DNA from: Rhodobacter huangdaonensis
GTDB taxonomy: Bacteria; Pseudomonadota; Alphaproteobacteria; Rhodobacterales; Rhodobacteraceae
Reading direction: 5' to 3'
NCBI RefSeq assembly: GCF_004022465.1
Contig: NZ_SAVA01000008.1
Location: 62,001-126,000, forward strand
Length of the DNA: 64,000 nt
Below the pieces are notes generated by a model that was given only the letters and a program-made list of their open reading frames with translations, was not told the origin of the DNA and did no database searches. The position numbers were made by a program, and so were the translations under genes. The first letter of the stretch is position 1. Every line of letters starts with the position of its first letter. Positions 37,227-46,361 of the stretch are shown here, piece by piece.

Positions 37227-38390
37227 ATGGCCGTCATCACCTGCATCGCCGATCTGAAGGAGCTGCACCGCAAGCGCACGCCGAAGATGTTCTTCGACTA
37301 TTGCGAGAGCGGCTCCTACACCGAACAGACCTTCCGCGAGAACATCTCGGATTTCGCGCAGGTCCGGCTGCGGCAGAAGGTGGCCGTCGACATGTCGGGG
37401 CGCAGCACCGAAAGCGCGATGATCGGCCAGAAGGTGGCGATGCCGGTGGCGCTGGCCCCGGTCGGGATGACCGGCATGCAGCGCGCCGACGGCGAGATCA
37501 AGGCGGCGCGGGCGGCGGCGAAATTCGGCGTGCCCTTCACCCTCTCGACGATGTCGATCTGCTCGATCGAGGATGTGGCGGCGCAGTCGCCCGCGCCGTT
37601 CTGGTTCCAGCTTTACGTGATGCGCGACGAGGATTTCGTCGATGCGATCATCGCGCGGGCGAAGAAGGCGGGCTGTTCGGCGCTGGTGCTGACGCTCGAC
37701 CTGCAGATCCTCGGGCAGCGCCACAAGGATCTGAAGAACGGCCTCTCGGCGCCGCCGAAGCTGACCCTGCCCAACATCGTCAACATGGCGACGAAGGTGC
37801 AGTGGGGGCTCGAGATGCTGGGCACGCCGCGGCGCTTCTTCGGCAATATTGTCGGCCATGCGAAGGGGGTGGAGGATCCGTCCTCGCTGATGACCTGGAC
37901 CGCCGAGCAGTTCGACCCGAAGCTCGACTGGTCGAAGATCGCCCGGATCCGCGACCAGTGGGGCGGCAAGCTGATCCTGAAGGGGATCCTTGACGCCGAG
38001 GACGCGCGGATGGCGGCAGATTTCGGTGCCGATGCGATCGTGGTGTCGAACCACGGTGGCCGGCAGCTCGATGGCGCGCTGTCGACGATCCGCATGCTGC
38101 CCTCGATCCTCGCGGCCGTCGGCGACCGGACCGAGGTCTTCCTCGACAGCGGCATCCGCTCGGGCCAGGACGTGCTGAAGGCGCTGGCGCTCGGCGCGAC
38201 CGGCACGATGATCGGCCGCGCCTTCATCTATGGTCTCGGTGCCATGGGCGAGGCGGGCGTGACCACCGCGCTCGAGATCATCCGCAAGGAGCTCGACACC
38301 TCGATGGCGCTGTGCGGCGAGCGTGACGTGAAGGCCCTGCGGCGCGAGAACCTGCTGGTGCCCGAGGGCTTCTTCGACAGCTACGCCTGA
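37227..38390 (+). CDS. lldD: FMN-dependent alpha-hydroxy-acid dehydrogenase (L-lactate dehydrogenase LldD-like)
   Basis: A 387-residue FMN TIM-barrel protein: YCESGSYTEQTFRENISDF at the N-terminus, PVALAPVGMTGM, FQLYVMRD, the catalytic H276 in SNHGGRQLDGA, LDSGIRSGQD, and IGRAFIYGLGAMGE. LldD oxidises L-lactate to pyruvate and feeds electrons to quinone at the inner membrane. Related enzymes use glycolate or mandelate, so the substrate call is probable rather than certain. Its end overlaps the convergent MarR-GNAT gene by 10 bp. Confidence 0.88.
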   Translation: MAVITCIADLKELHRKRTPKMFFDYCESGSYTEQTFRENISDFAQVRLRQKVAVDMSGRSTESAMIGQKVAMPVALAPVGMTGMQRADGEIKAARAAAKFGVPFTLSTMSICSIEDVAAQSPAPFWFQLYVMRDEDFVDAIIARAKKAGCSALVLTLDLQILGQRHKDLKNGLSAPPKLTLPNIVNMATKVQWGLEMLGTPRRFFGNIVGHAKGVEDPSSLMTWTAEQFDPKLDWSKIARIRDQWGGKLILKGILDAEDARMAADFGADAIVVSNHGGRQLDGALSTIRMLPSILAAVGDRTEVFLDSGIRSGQDVLKALALGATGTMIGRAFIYGLGAMGEAGVTTALEIIRKELDTSMALCGERDVKALRRENLLVPEGFFDSYA

Positions 38391-39271
38391 GCGAGGCGTT
38401 TTTCGAAGAAGACGTCGGGATAGGGATCGTCGTTGAACCGCGCGATCTCGGTCCAGCCGGTGGCGTGGTAAAGCGCGACCGCCTCGGGCAGGGCGCTGTT
38501 GGTGTCGAGCCGCAGCAGCGCGATGCCAAGCCCCTGCGCCGCCGCCTCTGCCGCCGCCATCAGCCGGCGCGCCAGGCCAAGCCCGCGCGCCGCCGGCGCC
38601 ACCCAGAGCCGCTTGATCTCGGCATAGCCCGCATCGGTGCCCTTCAGCCCGACGCAGCCGAGCGGCAGCCCGTCCGACATCGCGACAAGGAAGGCGCCGT
38701 GCGGCGCCATCATCGCCTCGGCCTGCGGGTCGCAGGAGAGCGAGACGTCGAAGCTGTGCGGCAGGCGCGCGGCCAGCTCGGCATAATAGGCGCGCAGGCA
38801 CTGCAGTGCGGCGGGGCTGCGCGGATCTTGCGTCTCGAGCGTGATCCGGTCGCGCCCGAGCGCGGAGCCGATCAGGTCCATCGCGGCGAGCAGGGCCTCG
38901 GGGGCGGGGTGGGTGGCGAGGATGCCCGCCGCCTGGGCGTCGGACAGCCGTTCGTATTCGGAAAATTCCGCGGCGCCCGCCGGGGTCAGACGCACCACCC
39001 GGCGCCGGCTGTCCTGCGCATCGGGGACGGTCTCGACCAGCCCCTCGGCCTCGAGCCCGCGCAGGAGCCGGCTCATCAGCCCCGAATCGAGGCCGAGATA
39101 GGCGCGGATCTCGCCCAGATCGCTGCGGCCCTGACCGATCGCGTTCAGCACCCGCGCCGCGCCGAGCGGCCGGCCGCGGTCGAGAAACGAGGTGTTGAGC
39201 GCGCCGACGGCACGGGTGATGGCGCGGTTGAAGCGGCGCACGCGGGCGATGGCATCGGCGGGGGTGGGCAT
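38381..39271 (-). CDS. MarR-GNAT fusion: winged-helix regulator with acetyltransferase domain
   Basis: A 296-residue two-domain protein. Residues about 1-145 are a MarR-type winged helix (LGEIRAYLGLDSGLMSRLLRGLEAEGLVETVPDAQDSRRRVVRLT). Residues about 155-296 are a GNAT acetyltransferase with KRLWVAPAARGLGLARRLMAAAE as the acetyl-CoA loop and ALYHATGWTEIARFNDDPYPDVFFEK at the end. Such fusions occur widely; the substrate and the regulated genes are mostly unknown. It may sense acetyl-CoA or acetylate a small effector. Confidence 0.85.
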   Translation of the reverse strand: MPTPADAIARVRRFNRAITRAVGALNTSFLDRGRPLGAARVLNAIGQGRSDLGEIRAYLGLDSGLMSRLLRGLEAEGLVETVPDAQDSRRRVVRLTPAGAAEFSEYERLSDAQAAGILATHPAPEALLAAMDLIGSALGRDRITLETQDPRSPAALQCLRAYYAELAARLPHSFDVSLSCDPQAEAMMAPHGAFLVAMSDGLPLGCVGLKGTDAGYAEIKRLWVAPAARGLGLARRLMAAAEAAAQGLGIALLRLDTNSALPEAVALYHATGWTEIARFNDDPYPDVFFEKRLAQA

Positions 39272-39475
39272 GATGTCTGACCTTCATCTGGTATTTTACC
39301 TGACTTACATCAGGCAATTCCGCCGCGCAATCCCCGCCGCCGCGCGCGCGGCCGCCGGAGCCGGCGCGACGGCCACTTTGGCCTTGCCAAACAGGCCTTT
39401 TCGGCTTATCCGCACCGCCTCATGGGCCGGCACCCTTGGAGGCGGCCCGAAACGCCAGATGTAAGGAATTCCCAA

Positions 39476-40087
39476 ATGGCTAAAGAGATCGAAACGATCG
39501 AAGCCGTCGTGCGCACGGGGACGGGCAAGGGGGCCGCTCGCGCTGCACGTCGTCAGGGCATGGTGCCCGGTATCGTCTACGGTGACGGCAAGGAGCCGGT
39601 GGCTCTGAACTTCGACTACAACAAGCTGCTCACCCGCCTGCGCAAGGGCCGCTTCATGTCGACCCTCTTCAACCTCAAGGTTGAAGGCCAGGAAGACGTG
39701 CGCGTGATCTGCCGCGGCGTGCAGAAGGATGTGGTCAAGGACCTGCCGACCCACATCGACTTCATGCGCACCCACCGTGCCTCGCGCATCAACCTGTTCA
39801 TCCACGTGAACTTCGACAACGGCGAGGCCGCGCCGGGCCTGAAGCGTGGCGGCACCCTGACCGTCGTGCGTCCCGAGGTCGAACTCGAGGTGCTGGCCGG
39901 GGACATCCCGGATCACATCACCGTCGACCTGACCGGCAAGCTGATCGGTGATGTCATCCACATCAACGACATCCCGCTGCCGGAAGGCTGCAAGCCGACC
40001 GTCGACCGCAACTTCGTCGTCGCCAACATCGCGGCGCCGTCGGGTCTGGTCTCGGCCGAAGCCGCTGAAGGCGAAGCCGAAGCCTGA
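39476..40087 (+). CDS. rplY: 50S ribosomal protein L25/Ctc (CTC family)
   Basis: A 203-residue long-form L25, with the 5S-rRNA-binding N-terminal domain (GKGAARAARRQGMVPGIVYGDGKEP) and a C-terminal TL5-type extension rich in acidic residues at its end (SAEAAEGEAEA). It binds 5S rRNA in the large ribosomal subunit. Start at the ATG 39476, with AAGGAA upstream. An intrinsic terminator follows at 40111-40139. Confidence 0.95.
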   Translation: MAKEIETIEAVVRTGTGKGAARAARRQGMVPGIVYGDGKEPVALNFDYNKLLTRLRKGRFMSTLFNLKVEGQEDVRVICRGVQKDVVKDLPTHIDFMRTHRASRINLFIHVNFDNGEAAPGLKRGGTLTVVRPEVELEVLAGDIPDHITVDLTGKLIGDVIHINDIPLPEGCKPTVDRNFVVANIAAPSGLVSAEAAEGEAEA

Positions 40088-40110
40088 GTTCGGCTTCCGG
40101 AAGAATCGGC

Positions 40111-40139
40111 AACGCGGGGTCCAGGTGGCCCCGCGTTTT
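40111..40139 (+). terminator. Rho-independent terminator of rplY
   Basis: Stem AACGCGGGG/CCCCGCGTT (9 bp) with a 9-nt loop, followed by TT and a T-rich stretch, 24 bp after the rplY stop. Confidence 0.8.
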
Positions 40140-40144
40140 CGTTT

Positions 40145-40549
40145 TCAGGGCTGCGCGCCGGTCTCGAAGGCGAAGCCCTCGAAGTCCCAGCCGAGAATCC
40201 CGCCCAGCATGATCTTCACCGGCCGGCCCAGCCGGGCGAGGGCGAGTGCCGCCTGCTCGGCCGCGTTGCAATGCGGGCCCGAGCAATAGACGACGAAAAG
40301 CGTGTCGGCGGGCCAGTCGGCCAGCCGCTCGGCGCTCAGCAGTCGGTGCGGCAGGAACCGCGCGCCCGGCACATGGCGGCGGGCGTAGGTCTCGGGCGTG
40401 CCCATCACATGCAGCAGCACGAAGCCCGGATCGGGCAGGGCCATCGCGTCATGCACATCGTGGCAGTCGGTGTGCAGCGCACATTGCTGCGCCAGCGGCG
40501 CGATCAGGCTTTCGGGGACGGGGGCGGGGCGGGCAAGGACGGGGTTCAT
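40145..40549 (-). CDS. Rhodanese-domain protein
   Basis: A 134-residue single-domain rhodanese, with the active-site loop VVYCSGPHCNAA (Cys89), HVPGARFLPHRLLSAE, and the preceding FVLLHVMGTPETYARRH where most homologues have a DVR/DVRE motif. A sulfur-transfer activity is possible; the loop contains a second Cys (C94). It is divergent from the FtrA-like regulator, with only 64 bp between the starts, an arrangement known for the FtrA/rhodanese pair. Confidence 0.85.
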   Translation of the reverse strand: MNPVLARPAPVPESLIAPLAQQCALHTDCHDVHDAMALPDPGFVLLHVMGTPETYARRHVPGARFLPHRLLSAERLADWPADTLFVVYCSGPHCNAAEQAALALARLGRPVKIMLGGILGWDFEGFAFETGAQP

Positions 40550-40613
40550 CGGGCTCTCCTTTGGTCGATGGCCGGATCTTGGCAGCCGGCGCCTGCGGGC
40601 GTAAGCTGGCAGC

Positions 40614-41621
40614 ATGACAACGAGCGCACAGATCCTGCCAAAGCTTGCCCTGCCGCCGATTGCCAACCCGCGCGTCGCGGTGCTGGCCTATGACGGGCTG
40701 TGCACCTTCGAGTTCGGCATCGCGACCGAGATCTTCGGCCTCGCCCGCCCCGAGATGGGGCCGAGCTGGTATCGCTGCGCGACGGCCGCGGTCGATCCCG
40801 GGCCGATGCGGGCCGAGGGCGGGCTGCGCATCGGCTGCGACGGCGGGCTGGAGCTTCTGCAGGACGCCGGGCTGATCGTGGTGCCGGGCTGGCGCGGCAT
40901 TGACACGCCGGTGCCCGCGGCGCTGATCGCGGCGCTGCGGGCGGCCCATGCGGGCGGGGCGCGGCTCGCCTCGATCTGCTCGGGGGCCTTCGTGCTGGCC
41001 GCGACGGGGCTGCTCGATGGCCGGCGGGCGGTGACGCATTGGCGCTATGCCGAAGCGCTGGCCGCGCGCTTTCCGGCGGTGCGGGTGGAACCCGACGTGC
41101 TCTTCGTCGACGAGGGACAGATCCTGACCTCGGCCGGTTCGGCCGCGGGGATGGACCTTGGCCTGCACATCGTGCGGCGCGATTTCGGCGCCGAGGCCGC
41201 GAATCTTGTCGCGCGGCGCCTTGTCATGCCGGCCTCGCGCGAGGGCGGGCAGGCGCAGTTCCTGCTGCGCCCGGTGCCGCGCGCGGGCGAGGGCGGGCGG
41301 CTCGCGCCGATCCTCGAGGCGCTGACGCGCGATCTGGCCGAGACGCCAGCGGCGCGGGTGCTGGCGGCGCGCGCGGGGATGTCCGAGCGCACCTTCCTGC
41401 GCCGCTTTGCCGAGGCGACGGGCAGCACGCCCGCGCGCTATCAGGCGCAGGCGCGGCTGGCGCGGGCGGCGGAGCTTTTGGAGACCTCGGCCGCGCCGCT
41501 CGAGGCGGTGGCCGAAGCCGCGGGCTTTGGTTCAGCCGCAGTGCTGCGCCGCGCCTTCCACGCCCGCTACGGGCTTTCGCCCGGGGCGTGGCGGCGGCAG
41601 TTCGGCCGCACCCTCAGGTGA
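40614..41621 (+). CDS. ftrA: FtrA/GlxA-like AraC-family regulator with DJ-1/PfpI domain
   Basis: A 335-residue protein. Residues about 20-185 form a DJ-1/PfpI-type domain with the nucleophile-elbow Cys122 in SICSGAFVLAATGLLDG. Residues about 235-335 are the AraC DNA-binding domain (ARVLAARAGMSERTFLRRFAEATG, then LEAVAEAAGFGSAAVLRRAFHARYGLSP). It probably regulates the divergent rhodanese gene. It overlaps the convergent TRAP permease gene by 8 bp. Confidence 0.85.
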   Translation: MTTSAQILPKLALPPIANPRVAVLAYDGLCTFEFGIATEIFGLARPEMGPSWYRCATAAVDPGPMRAEGGLRIGCDGGLELLQDAGLIVVPGWRGIDTPVPAALIAALRAAHAGGARLASICSGAFVLAATGLLDGRRAVTHWRYAEALAARFPAVRVEPDVLFVDEGQILTSAGSAAGMDLGLHIVRRDFGAEAANLVARRLVMPASREGGQAQFLLRPVPRAGEGGRLAPILEALTRDLAETPAARVLAARAGMSERTFLRRFAEATGSTPARYQAQARLARAAELLETSAAPLEAVAEAAGFGSAAVLRRAFHARYGLSPGAWRRQFGRTLR

Positions 41622-42897
41622 GGAAGAGCACGAGCCCCGGCACCAGCGTCAGCAGCGCGATGCGGATCGCGTCGGCGACGATGAACGGGCCAAGGCCGCG
41701 GAAGATCGTGCCAAGCGCCACATCCGGCACCACCGAGCGCAGCACGAAGGCGTTCAGCCCGACCGGCGGGGTGATGTAGGAAATTTCCGTCACCACCACC
41801 ACGAAGATGCCGAACCAGATCAGGTCGAACCCCTGCGCCGCGACGATCGGGTAGAACACCGGCACCGTCAGCATGATCATCGACAGGCTCTCGAACACGC
41901 AGCCGAGCACCAGATAGATCAGCAGGATCAGGAAGATCACCCCCCAGCGATTGCCACCGAAGGCCTCGAGAAAGGCCTGGATATCGCGGGTCATGCCGGA
42001 GAGGTTGACATAGTTCGAGAAGGTCAGCGCGCCGAACAGGATGAAGAACATCATCGCCGTCGTCTTCATCGTGTCATAGAGCACGTCGAGCAGCGAGCCC
42101 CAGCTGAAGCGCCGCGACAGGATCGTCAGCAGCAGCGCCCCGCCCGCGCCCATGCCGGCACTTTCGGTCGGGGTGAAGACGCCCAGATAGATGCCGCCCA
42201 TCACATAGACGAAGAGCAGCAGCGCCCCGGCCGTGCCCTTCAGTGCAAGGATGCGGTCCTTCAGCGGCAGCTTCGGCTCGACCGGCAAATCGTCCTTGGC
42301 CATGGCCACGGAAAAGCGCACCGCCATCGCATAGCCGAAGATGCCGAGGAGGCCGGGGATGATGCCGGCAAGGAAGAGCTTGCCGATGTCCTGCTGCGTC
42401 ATGATCCCGTAGAAGACGAGGATCACCGAGGGCGGGATCAGGATGCCGAGCGTGCCACCCGCCGCGATCGAGGCGGTGGAAAGCCGGTCGGGATAGCCGA
42501 AGCGGCGCATCGACGGCAGCGCGATGCGGGTCATCGTCGCCGCGGTCGCCATCGACGAGCCGCAAACCGAGCTGAAGGCGCCGCAGGCGATCACCGTCGC
42601 CGTGGCGAGGCCCCCCTTGCGATGGCGCAGCCAGGCATAGGCGGCGTTGTAGAGCTCGCTCGCGATGCCCGATTGCACCACGAAATTGCCCATCATCAGG
42701 AACAGCGGCAGCACCGACAGCGAATAGTCGCGGCCATTGTCGAAGAAGGTCGAGCCGAGCAGCGCCATCGCCGGCGCCCAGCCGATGATCGAGATCGTGC
42801 CGACGAGCCCCACCGCGGCCAGCGCGAAGGCGATCGGCACGCCGCCCAGAAGCAGCACGAGAAGGATCGCGATGCCAAGCTGCCAATGTTCCATCAT
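41614..42897 (-). CDS. dctM: TRAP transporter large permease (DctM-like)
   Basis: A 427-residue inner-membrane protein with about 12 hydrophobic helices, starting MMEHWQLGIAILLVLLLGGVPIAFAL at 42897. Family motifs: GVFTPTESAGMGAGGALLL and a GSSMATAATMTRIALPSM re-entrant loop typical of DctM. It uses the Na+/H+ gradient to carry a substrate handed over by the DctP protein. It is the last gene of the P-Q-M operon. Confidence 0.93.
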   Translation of the reverse strand: MMEHWQLGIAILLVLLLGGVPIAFALAAVGLVGTISIIGWAPAMALLGSTFFDNGRDYSLSVLPLFLMMGNFVVQSGIASELYNAAYAWLRHRKGGLATATVIACGAFSSVCGSSMATAATMTRIALPSMRRFGYPDRLSTASIAAGGTLGILIPPSVILVFYGIMTQQDIGKLFLAGIIPGLLGIFGYAMAVRFSVAMAKDDLPVEPKLPLKDRILALKGTAGALLLFVYVMGGIYLGVFTPTESAGMGAGGALLLTILSRRFSWGSLLDVLYDTMKTTAMMFFILFGALTFSNYVNLSGMTRDIQAFLEAFGGNRWGVIFLILLIYLVLGCVFESLSMIMLTVPVFYPIVAAQGFDLIWFGIFVVVVTEISYITPPVGLNAFVLRSVVPDVALGTIFRGLGPFIVADAIRIALLTLVPGLVLFLT

Positions 42898-42904
42898 GTC
42901 CCCG

Positions 42905-43450
42905 TCACTTGCGCCGCAGGCCGCGCAGCGCGGCATAAAGGGTGAAGACCGCGCCGAGGGCGCAGCAGGCCGCGGCCAGATAGCCCAGCGGCGCGATCGG
43001 CAGGCGCAGCGAGTTCGTCGCCCCGCCGTATCCGGCGATCTGCCCGGCATAGACCCAGATCCGCCAGCCGACGACGCTCAGCATCGCCGCCGAGACCAGC
43101 GCCGCCAGCAGCTCGCGCCAGGGCTGGAGGCGGGCGGGCAGGTGCTCGGTCACGATGTCGACGGTGACGTGGTCGCGGTCGAGGCTGACCGCCGGCAGGC
43201 CGAGGAAGATCACCGCGGCGAGCATCATCTCGGTCAGCTCGGTCGCGCCGGTGATCGGCGCGCCGAGCAGGTAGCGGCCGAGCACGTCGGCGACGGTCAG
43301 CCCCATCATTGCCAGCAGCATCGCGCCGCAGATCGCGGCGAGTGCGAGCCGCGCGCGGGTGCGGCGCACCGGCGCGGGCTCGGGGTGGCGGCCCGAGGAC
43401 GGGTCGGTCTCGGGGGTGCGCAGAAAGACCTCCGCCGCCTTGTCGCTCAC
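42905..43450 (-). CDS. dctQ: TRAP transporter small permease (DctQ-like)
   Basis: A 181-residue membrane protein with four helices and the family motif DVLGRYLLGAPITGATELTEMMLA. The start is a GTG at 43450 whose bases overlap the dctP stop (GTGA), so it is coupled to dctP. It is followed 7 bp later by dctM. Confidence 0.88.
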   Translation of the reverse strand: MSDKAAEVFLRTPETDPSSGRHPEPAPVRRTRARLALAAICGAMLLAMMGLTVADVLGRYLLGAPITGATELTEMMLAAVIFLGLPAVSLDRDHVTVDIVTEHLPARLQPWRELLAALVSAAMLSVVGWRIWVYAGQIAGYGGATNSLRLPIAPLGYLAAACCALGAVFTLYAALRGLRRK

Positions 43451-44466
43451 TTCGCCGCCTCTTCCTTCGCGATCTCGTCCTTCAGCATCGCTTCGGCGGC
43501 CGTCGCGTCGATCCCGGTCGAGGCGGCCTCGGCAAGCTTGGCATCGACGAGCGGCTGCAGCGCGGTCTTCCAGGCGGCGATCTGCGCCGCGGTCGCGGGT
43601 TCGATCGTGATCTTGCCGGCCATCGCCTCGCGGCCGAGCGCATCCTGACGGTCCCACATCTGCCCGGCCATCCGGGCAAGCGCCTCGCCGGTGACGCTGT
43701 CGATCTGCGCCTGTTCCTCGGGCGTCAGGCTGTCCCATTTCGCCTTGTTCATCACGATGTAGAACGAGGTGTTGAACAGCCCGCCCGGCACCGCCACCGC
43801 CTTCTTCAGCTGCGGGATCAGCTTGAAATAGTTCACCGATTCATAGGGGAAGGTGATGCCGTCGGCGACGCCCTGGCTGAGCAGCTCATAGGCCTTGGAC
43901 GACGGTCCCTCGACCGGCGCCGCGCCAAGCGCCGAGACGATCTCGTGCACGATGCCGCCGCCGACGCGGATCTTCTTGCCCTGCAGGAAGTCGGGCGAGG
44001 AGACGTCGCCGTCCTTCATGAAGATCTCGCCCGGGCCGTGGCTGAACACGGCCAGCACCTTGACCTGATCGTATTCGCCGGCGGGCTTGAGGAGTTTCTC
44101 CCACACCCGCCAGTAGGCGACCGAGACATCCTCGGCGCTTTCGCCAAGGAACGGCAGCTCGACGATGTTCGTGGTCTTGAACCGGCCGGGGTTGTAGCCC
44201 TGCACGCCGAAGGTGATGTCGGCGACGCCGTTCACCGCAAAGTCGAAATGCGCGCCGGGCGGCCCGAGGGGGGCGGGCAGGATCGTCGCCTTCACCGCGC
44301 CATGCGTCGCCTCGGCGATCTTCTCGGTCATCGGCACGATCACTTCCGAGACCAGCGGATGCGACGGCGGCAGCCAGTTCGCCACGGTCAGCGTGGTCTC
44401 GGCGCCGGCCGGTGCTGCCAGCGCCAGAAGGATCGCGGTGCCGGTGGAGAGAAGATGTCGTGCCAT
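43447..44466 (-). CDS. dctP: TRAP transporter substrate-binding protein (DctP-like)
   Basis: A 339-residue exported protein, signal peptide 1-22 (ending APAGA), then TTLTVANWLPPSHPLVSEVIVPMTEKI. The conserved carboxylate-binding Arg region is FLQGKKIRVGGGI. The ligand class is organic acids. The CoA-transferase encoded divergently 487 bp away suggests a short-chain or oxo-acid substrate, an inference from context only. Confidence 0.9.
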   Translation of the reverse strand: MARHLLSTGTAILLALAAPAGAETTLTVANWLPPSHPLVSEVIVPMTEKIAEATHGAVKATILPAPLGPPGAHFDFAVNGVADITFGVQGYNPGRFKTTNIVELPFLGESAEDVSVAYWRVWEKLLKPAGEYDQVKVLAVFSHGPGEIFMKDGDVSSPDFLQGKKIRVGGGIVHEIVSALGAAPVEGPSSKAYELLSQGVADGITFPYESVNYFKLIPQLKKAVAVPGGLFNTSFYIVMNKAKWDSLTPEEQAQIDSVTGEALARMAGQMWDRQDALGREAMAGKITIEPATAAQIAAWKTALQPLVDAKLAEAASTGIDATAAEAMLKDEIAKEEAAK

Positions 44467-44953
44467 TGGGTCAGCTCCCTGCTGCGTGAGGCCGGATCTG
44501 CGGCGCGGAGGGGGAGCCCCGGGACACGTCCGGCATGGTCTTCGGCTCAAGTGTTAGAGCATGAAACCGCAAGGGTCCATGCCGCGGATGCGTCCGGGGC
44601 GGGGCTGTGTCCTTTGTGCGGCATTGCACATTCGGGGCGCCGATCGTGCCCTTGCATCGGACGATGAGAGGCTTCATGAAAGGCGCATGAGGCGCGGCCC
44701 GCAGCGGCGGCACTGGAGGAGAGCGAGGCGGACCCCGCGGCCGAAATTCGGGCGGCCGGGAGGGAGCACGCAGAGGCATCTTCGGCAGATCGCGGATCCG
44801 GAACGGACCCTGCGCCCGGTGACGGGCAGCGGCTTTTCGGCCGCAGGGCGCCCCTGTCGCGGCAACGGAAATGGCCCCCGGGGCGCGCGGGGGCGGCGCA
44901 GAGGAGCGCGGCGGAACCGGCCCCGGCCGGCACGACCGCGGAAAGGAAGCTGG
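44467..44953. other. Divergent intergenic region between dctP and the CoA-transferase genes
   Basis: A 487-bp GC-rich region expected to hold the promoters for both directions. No supported small gene, no clear regulator gene and no strong palindrome was noticed. AGGAAGC precedes the scoA-type start. Confidence 0.5.
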
Positions 44954-45604
44954 ATGAAGGGTGCGCTGAAACCGGAGGCCGCGGCAGAGCGGATTCCCGA
45001 CGGTTCGAGCCTGCTGATCGGCGGGTTCATGGGGGTGGGCACGCCCGAGCGGATGATCGATGCGCTGGTGGCGCGCGGCGCCCGCGACCTGACGGTGATC
45101 GCCAATGACACCGCAAACCCGGGCCGCGGCATCGGCAAGCTGATCACCGCGGGTGCGGTGCGCCGCGTCGTCACCTCGCACATCGGGCTGAACCCCGAGA
45201 CCCAGGCAAAGATGCTGGCGGGCGAGATCGCGGTCGAGCTTGTGCCGCAGGGCACGCTGATCGAGCGGATCCGCTCGGGGGGCGCGGGGCTTGGCGGGGT
45301 GCTGACGCCGACCGGGCTTGGCACCGAGGTCGAGGAGGGTAAGCGGGTGATCGAGATCGCGGGCAGGCGCTTCCTGCTCGAGCTGCCGATCACCGCCGAT
45401 TTCGCCCTGATCGGCGCGCATCAGGCCGATTACATCGGCAACCTGACCTATGCGCTGACCGCGCATAACTTCAACCCGATCATCGCGCTTGCCGGCCGGG
45501 TGGTGATCGCCGAGGCCGAGCATTACCTGCCGGTGGGCGCGATCTCCCCGGATGCGGTGAAGACGCCGGGCGTGCTGGTCGATCACCTGTTGATGCGCGG
45601 CTGA
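44954..45604 (+). CDS. 3-oxoacid CoA-transferase subunit A (AtoD/ScoA type)
   Basis: A 216-residue subunit with the type I CoA-transferase glycine motif SSLLIGGFMGVGTPERMIDAL, and GTLIERIRSGGAGLGGVLTPTGLGTEVEEGK, which are standard for subunit A. Together with subunit B it transfers CoA between a 3-oxoacid (acetoacetate class) and succinyl- or acetyl-CoA. Start chosen at ATG 44954 with AGGAAG upstream; the frame extends 131 codons further without similarity. Confidence 0.88.
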   Translation: MKGALKPEAAAERIPDGSSLLIGGFMGVGTPERMIDALVARGARDLTVIANDTANPGRGIGKLITAGAVRRVVTSHIGLNPETQAKMLAGEIAVELVPQGTLIERIRSGGAGLGGVLTPTGLGTEVEEGKRVIEIAGRRFLLELPITADFALIGAHQADYIGNLTYALTAHNFNPIIALAGRVVIAEAEHYLPVGAISPDAVKTPGVLVDHLLMRG

Positions 45605-45616
45605 GGAGGAACACAG

Positions 45617-46270
45617 ATGAACGCGAAGGAACTGATCGCGCGGCGCATCGCGCAGGAGATCGCCCCCGGAACGCTGGTGAACCTCGGCATCGGCCTGCCG
45701 AGCCTGGTGGCGCGCTATGTGCCGGCCGAGCGCGGCGTCTTCTTCCAGGCGGAGAACGGGGTGATCGGGCTCGGTGGCCTGCCGCCCGAGGGGCTCGAGA
45801 ACCCGAGCCTGACCGACGCCGGGGCGGGCTTCGTCGCGCTGGTGCCGGGGGCAGCCTCGATCGACAGCGCGATGAGCTTTGCGCTGATCCGCGGCGGCCA
45901 TGTCGATGCCACCGTGCTTGGCGGGCTGCAGGTCGACGAGGCGGGGCAGCTGGCGAACTGGATGGTGCCGGGCAAGATGGTGCCGGGCATGGGCGGCGCG
46001 ATGGATCTTGCCACCGGCGCGGCGCGGGTGATCGTCGGCATGCAGCATTCGGTCAGGGGCGAGTCGAAGATCGTGCGGCGCTGCACGCTGCCGCTGACCA
46101 CGCTGCGCCGGGTCGATCTGGTGGTGACCGAGCTTGCGGTGATCGAGCCGACGGATGCGGGACTGGTGCTGCGCGAACGCGCGCCGGGCGTTTCGGTCGA
46201 GGCGGTGCTGGCCGAGACCGAGGCCAGGCTGATCGTGCCGGCCGAAGTGCCCGAGATGGTGCTGGCCTGA
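45617..46270 (+). CDS. 3-oxoacid CoA-transferase subunit B (AtoA/ScoB type)
   Basis: A 217-residue subunit with catalytic Glu46 in FQAENGVIGLGGLP and the companion segments VNLGIGLPSLVARYVP and GGLQVDEAGQLANWMVPGKMVPGMGGAMDL. It starts 12 bp after subunit A. The pair degrades ketone bodies or similar acids that the adjacent TRAP system may import. Confidence 0.9.
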   Translation: MNAKELIARRIAQEIAPGTLVNLGIGLPSLVARYVPAERGVFFQAENGVIGLGGLPPEGLENPSLTDAGAGFVALVPGAASIDSAMSFALIRGGHVDATVLGGLQVDEAGQLANWMVPGKMVPGMGGAMDLATGAARVIVGMQHSVRGESKIVRRCTLPLTTLRRVDLVVTELAVIEPTDAGLVLRERAPGVSVEAVLAETEARLIVPAEVPEMVLA

Positions 46271-46361
46271 GGCCGGCCCGGGGCAGGGGGCGCGGCGGGA
46301 CGTCGGCTTGCCCCCGCCCGCCCGGCGTGCTTTGCTTGTGGCGAAACAAAGGAAGACCCCG

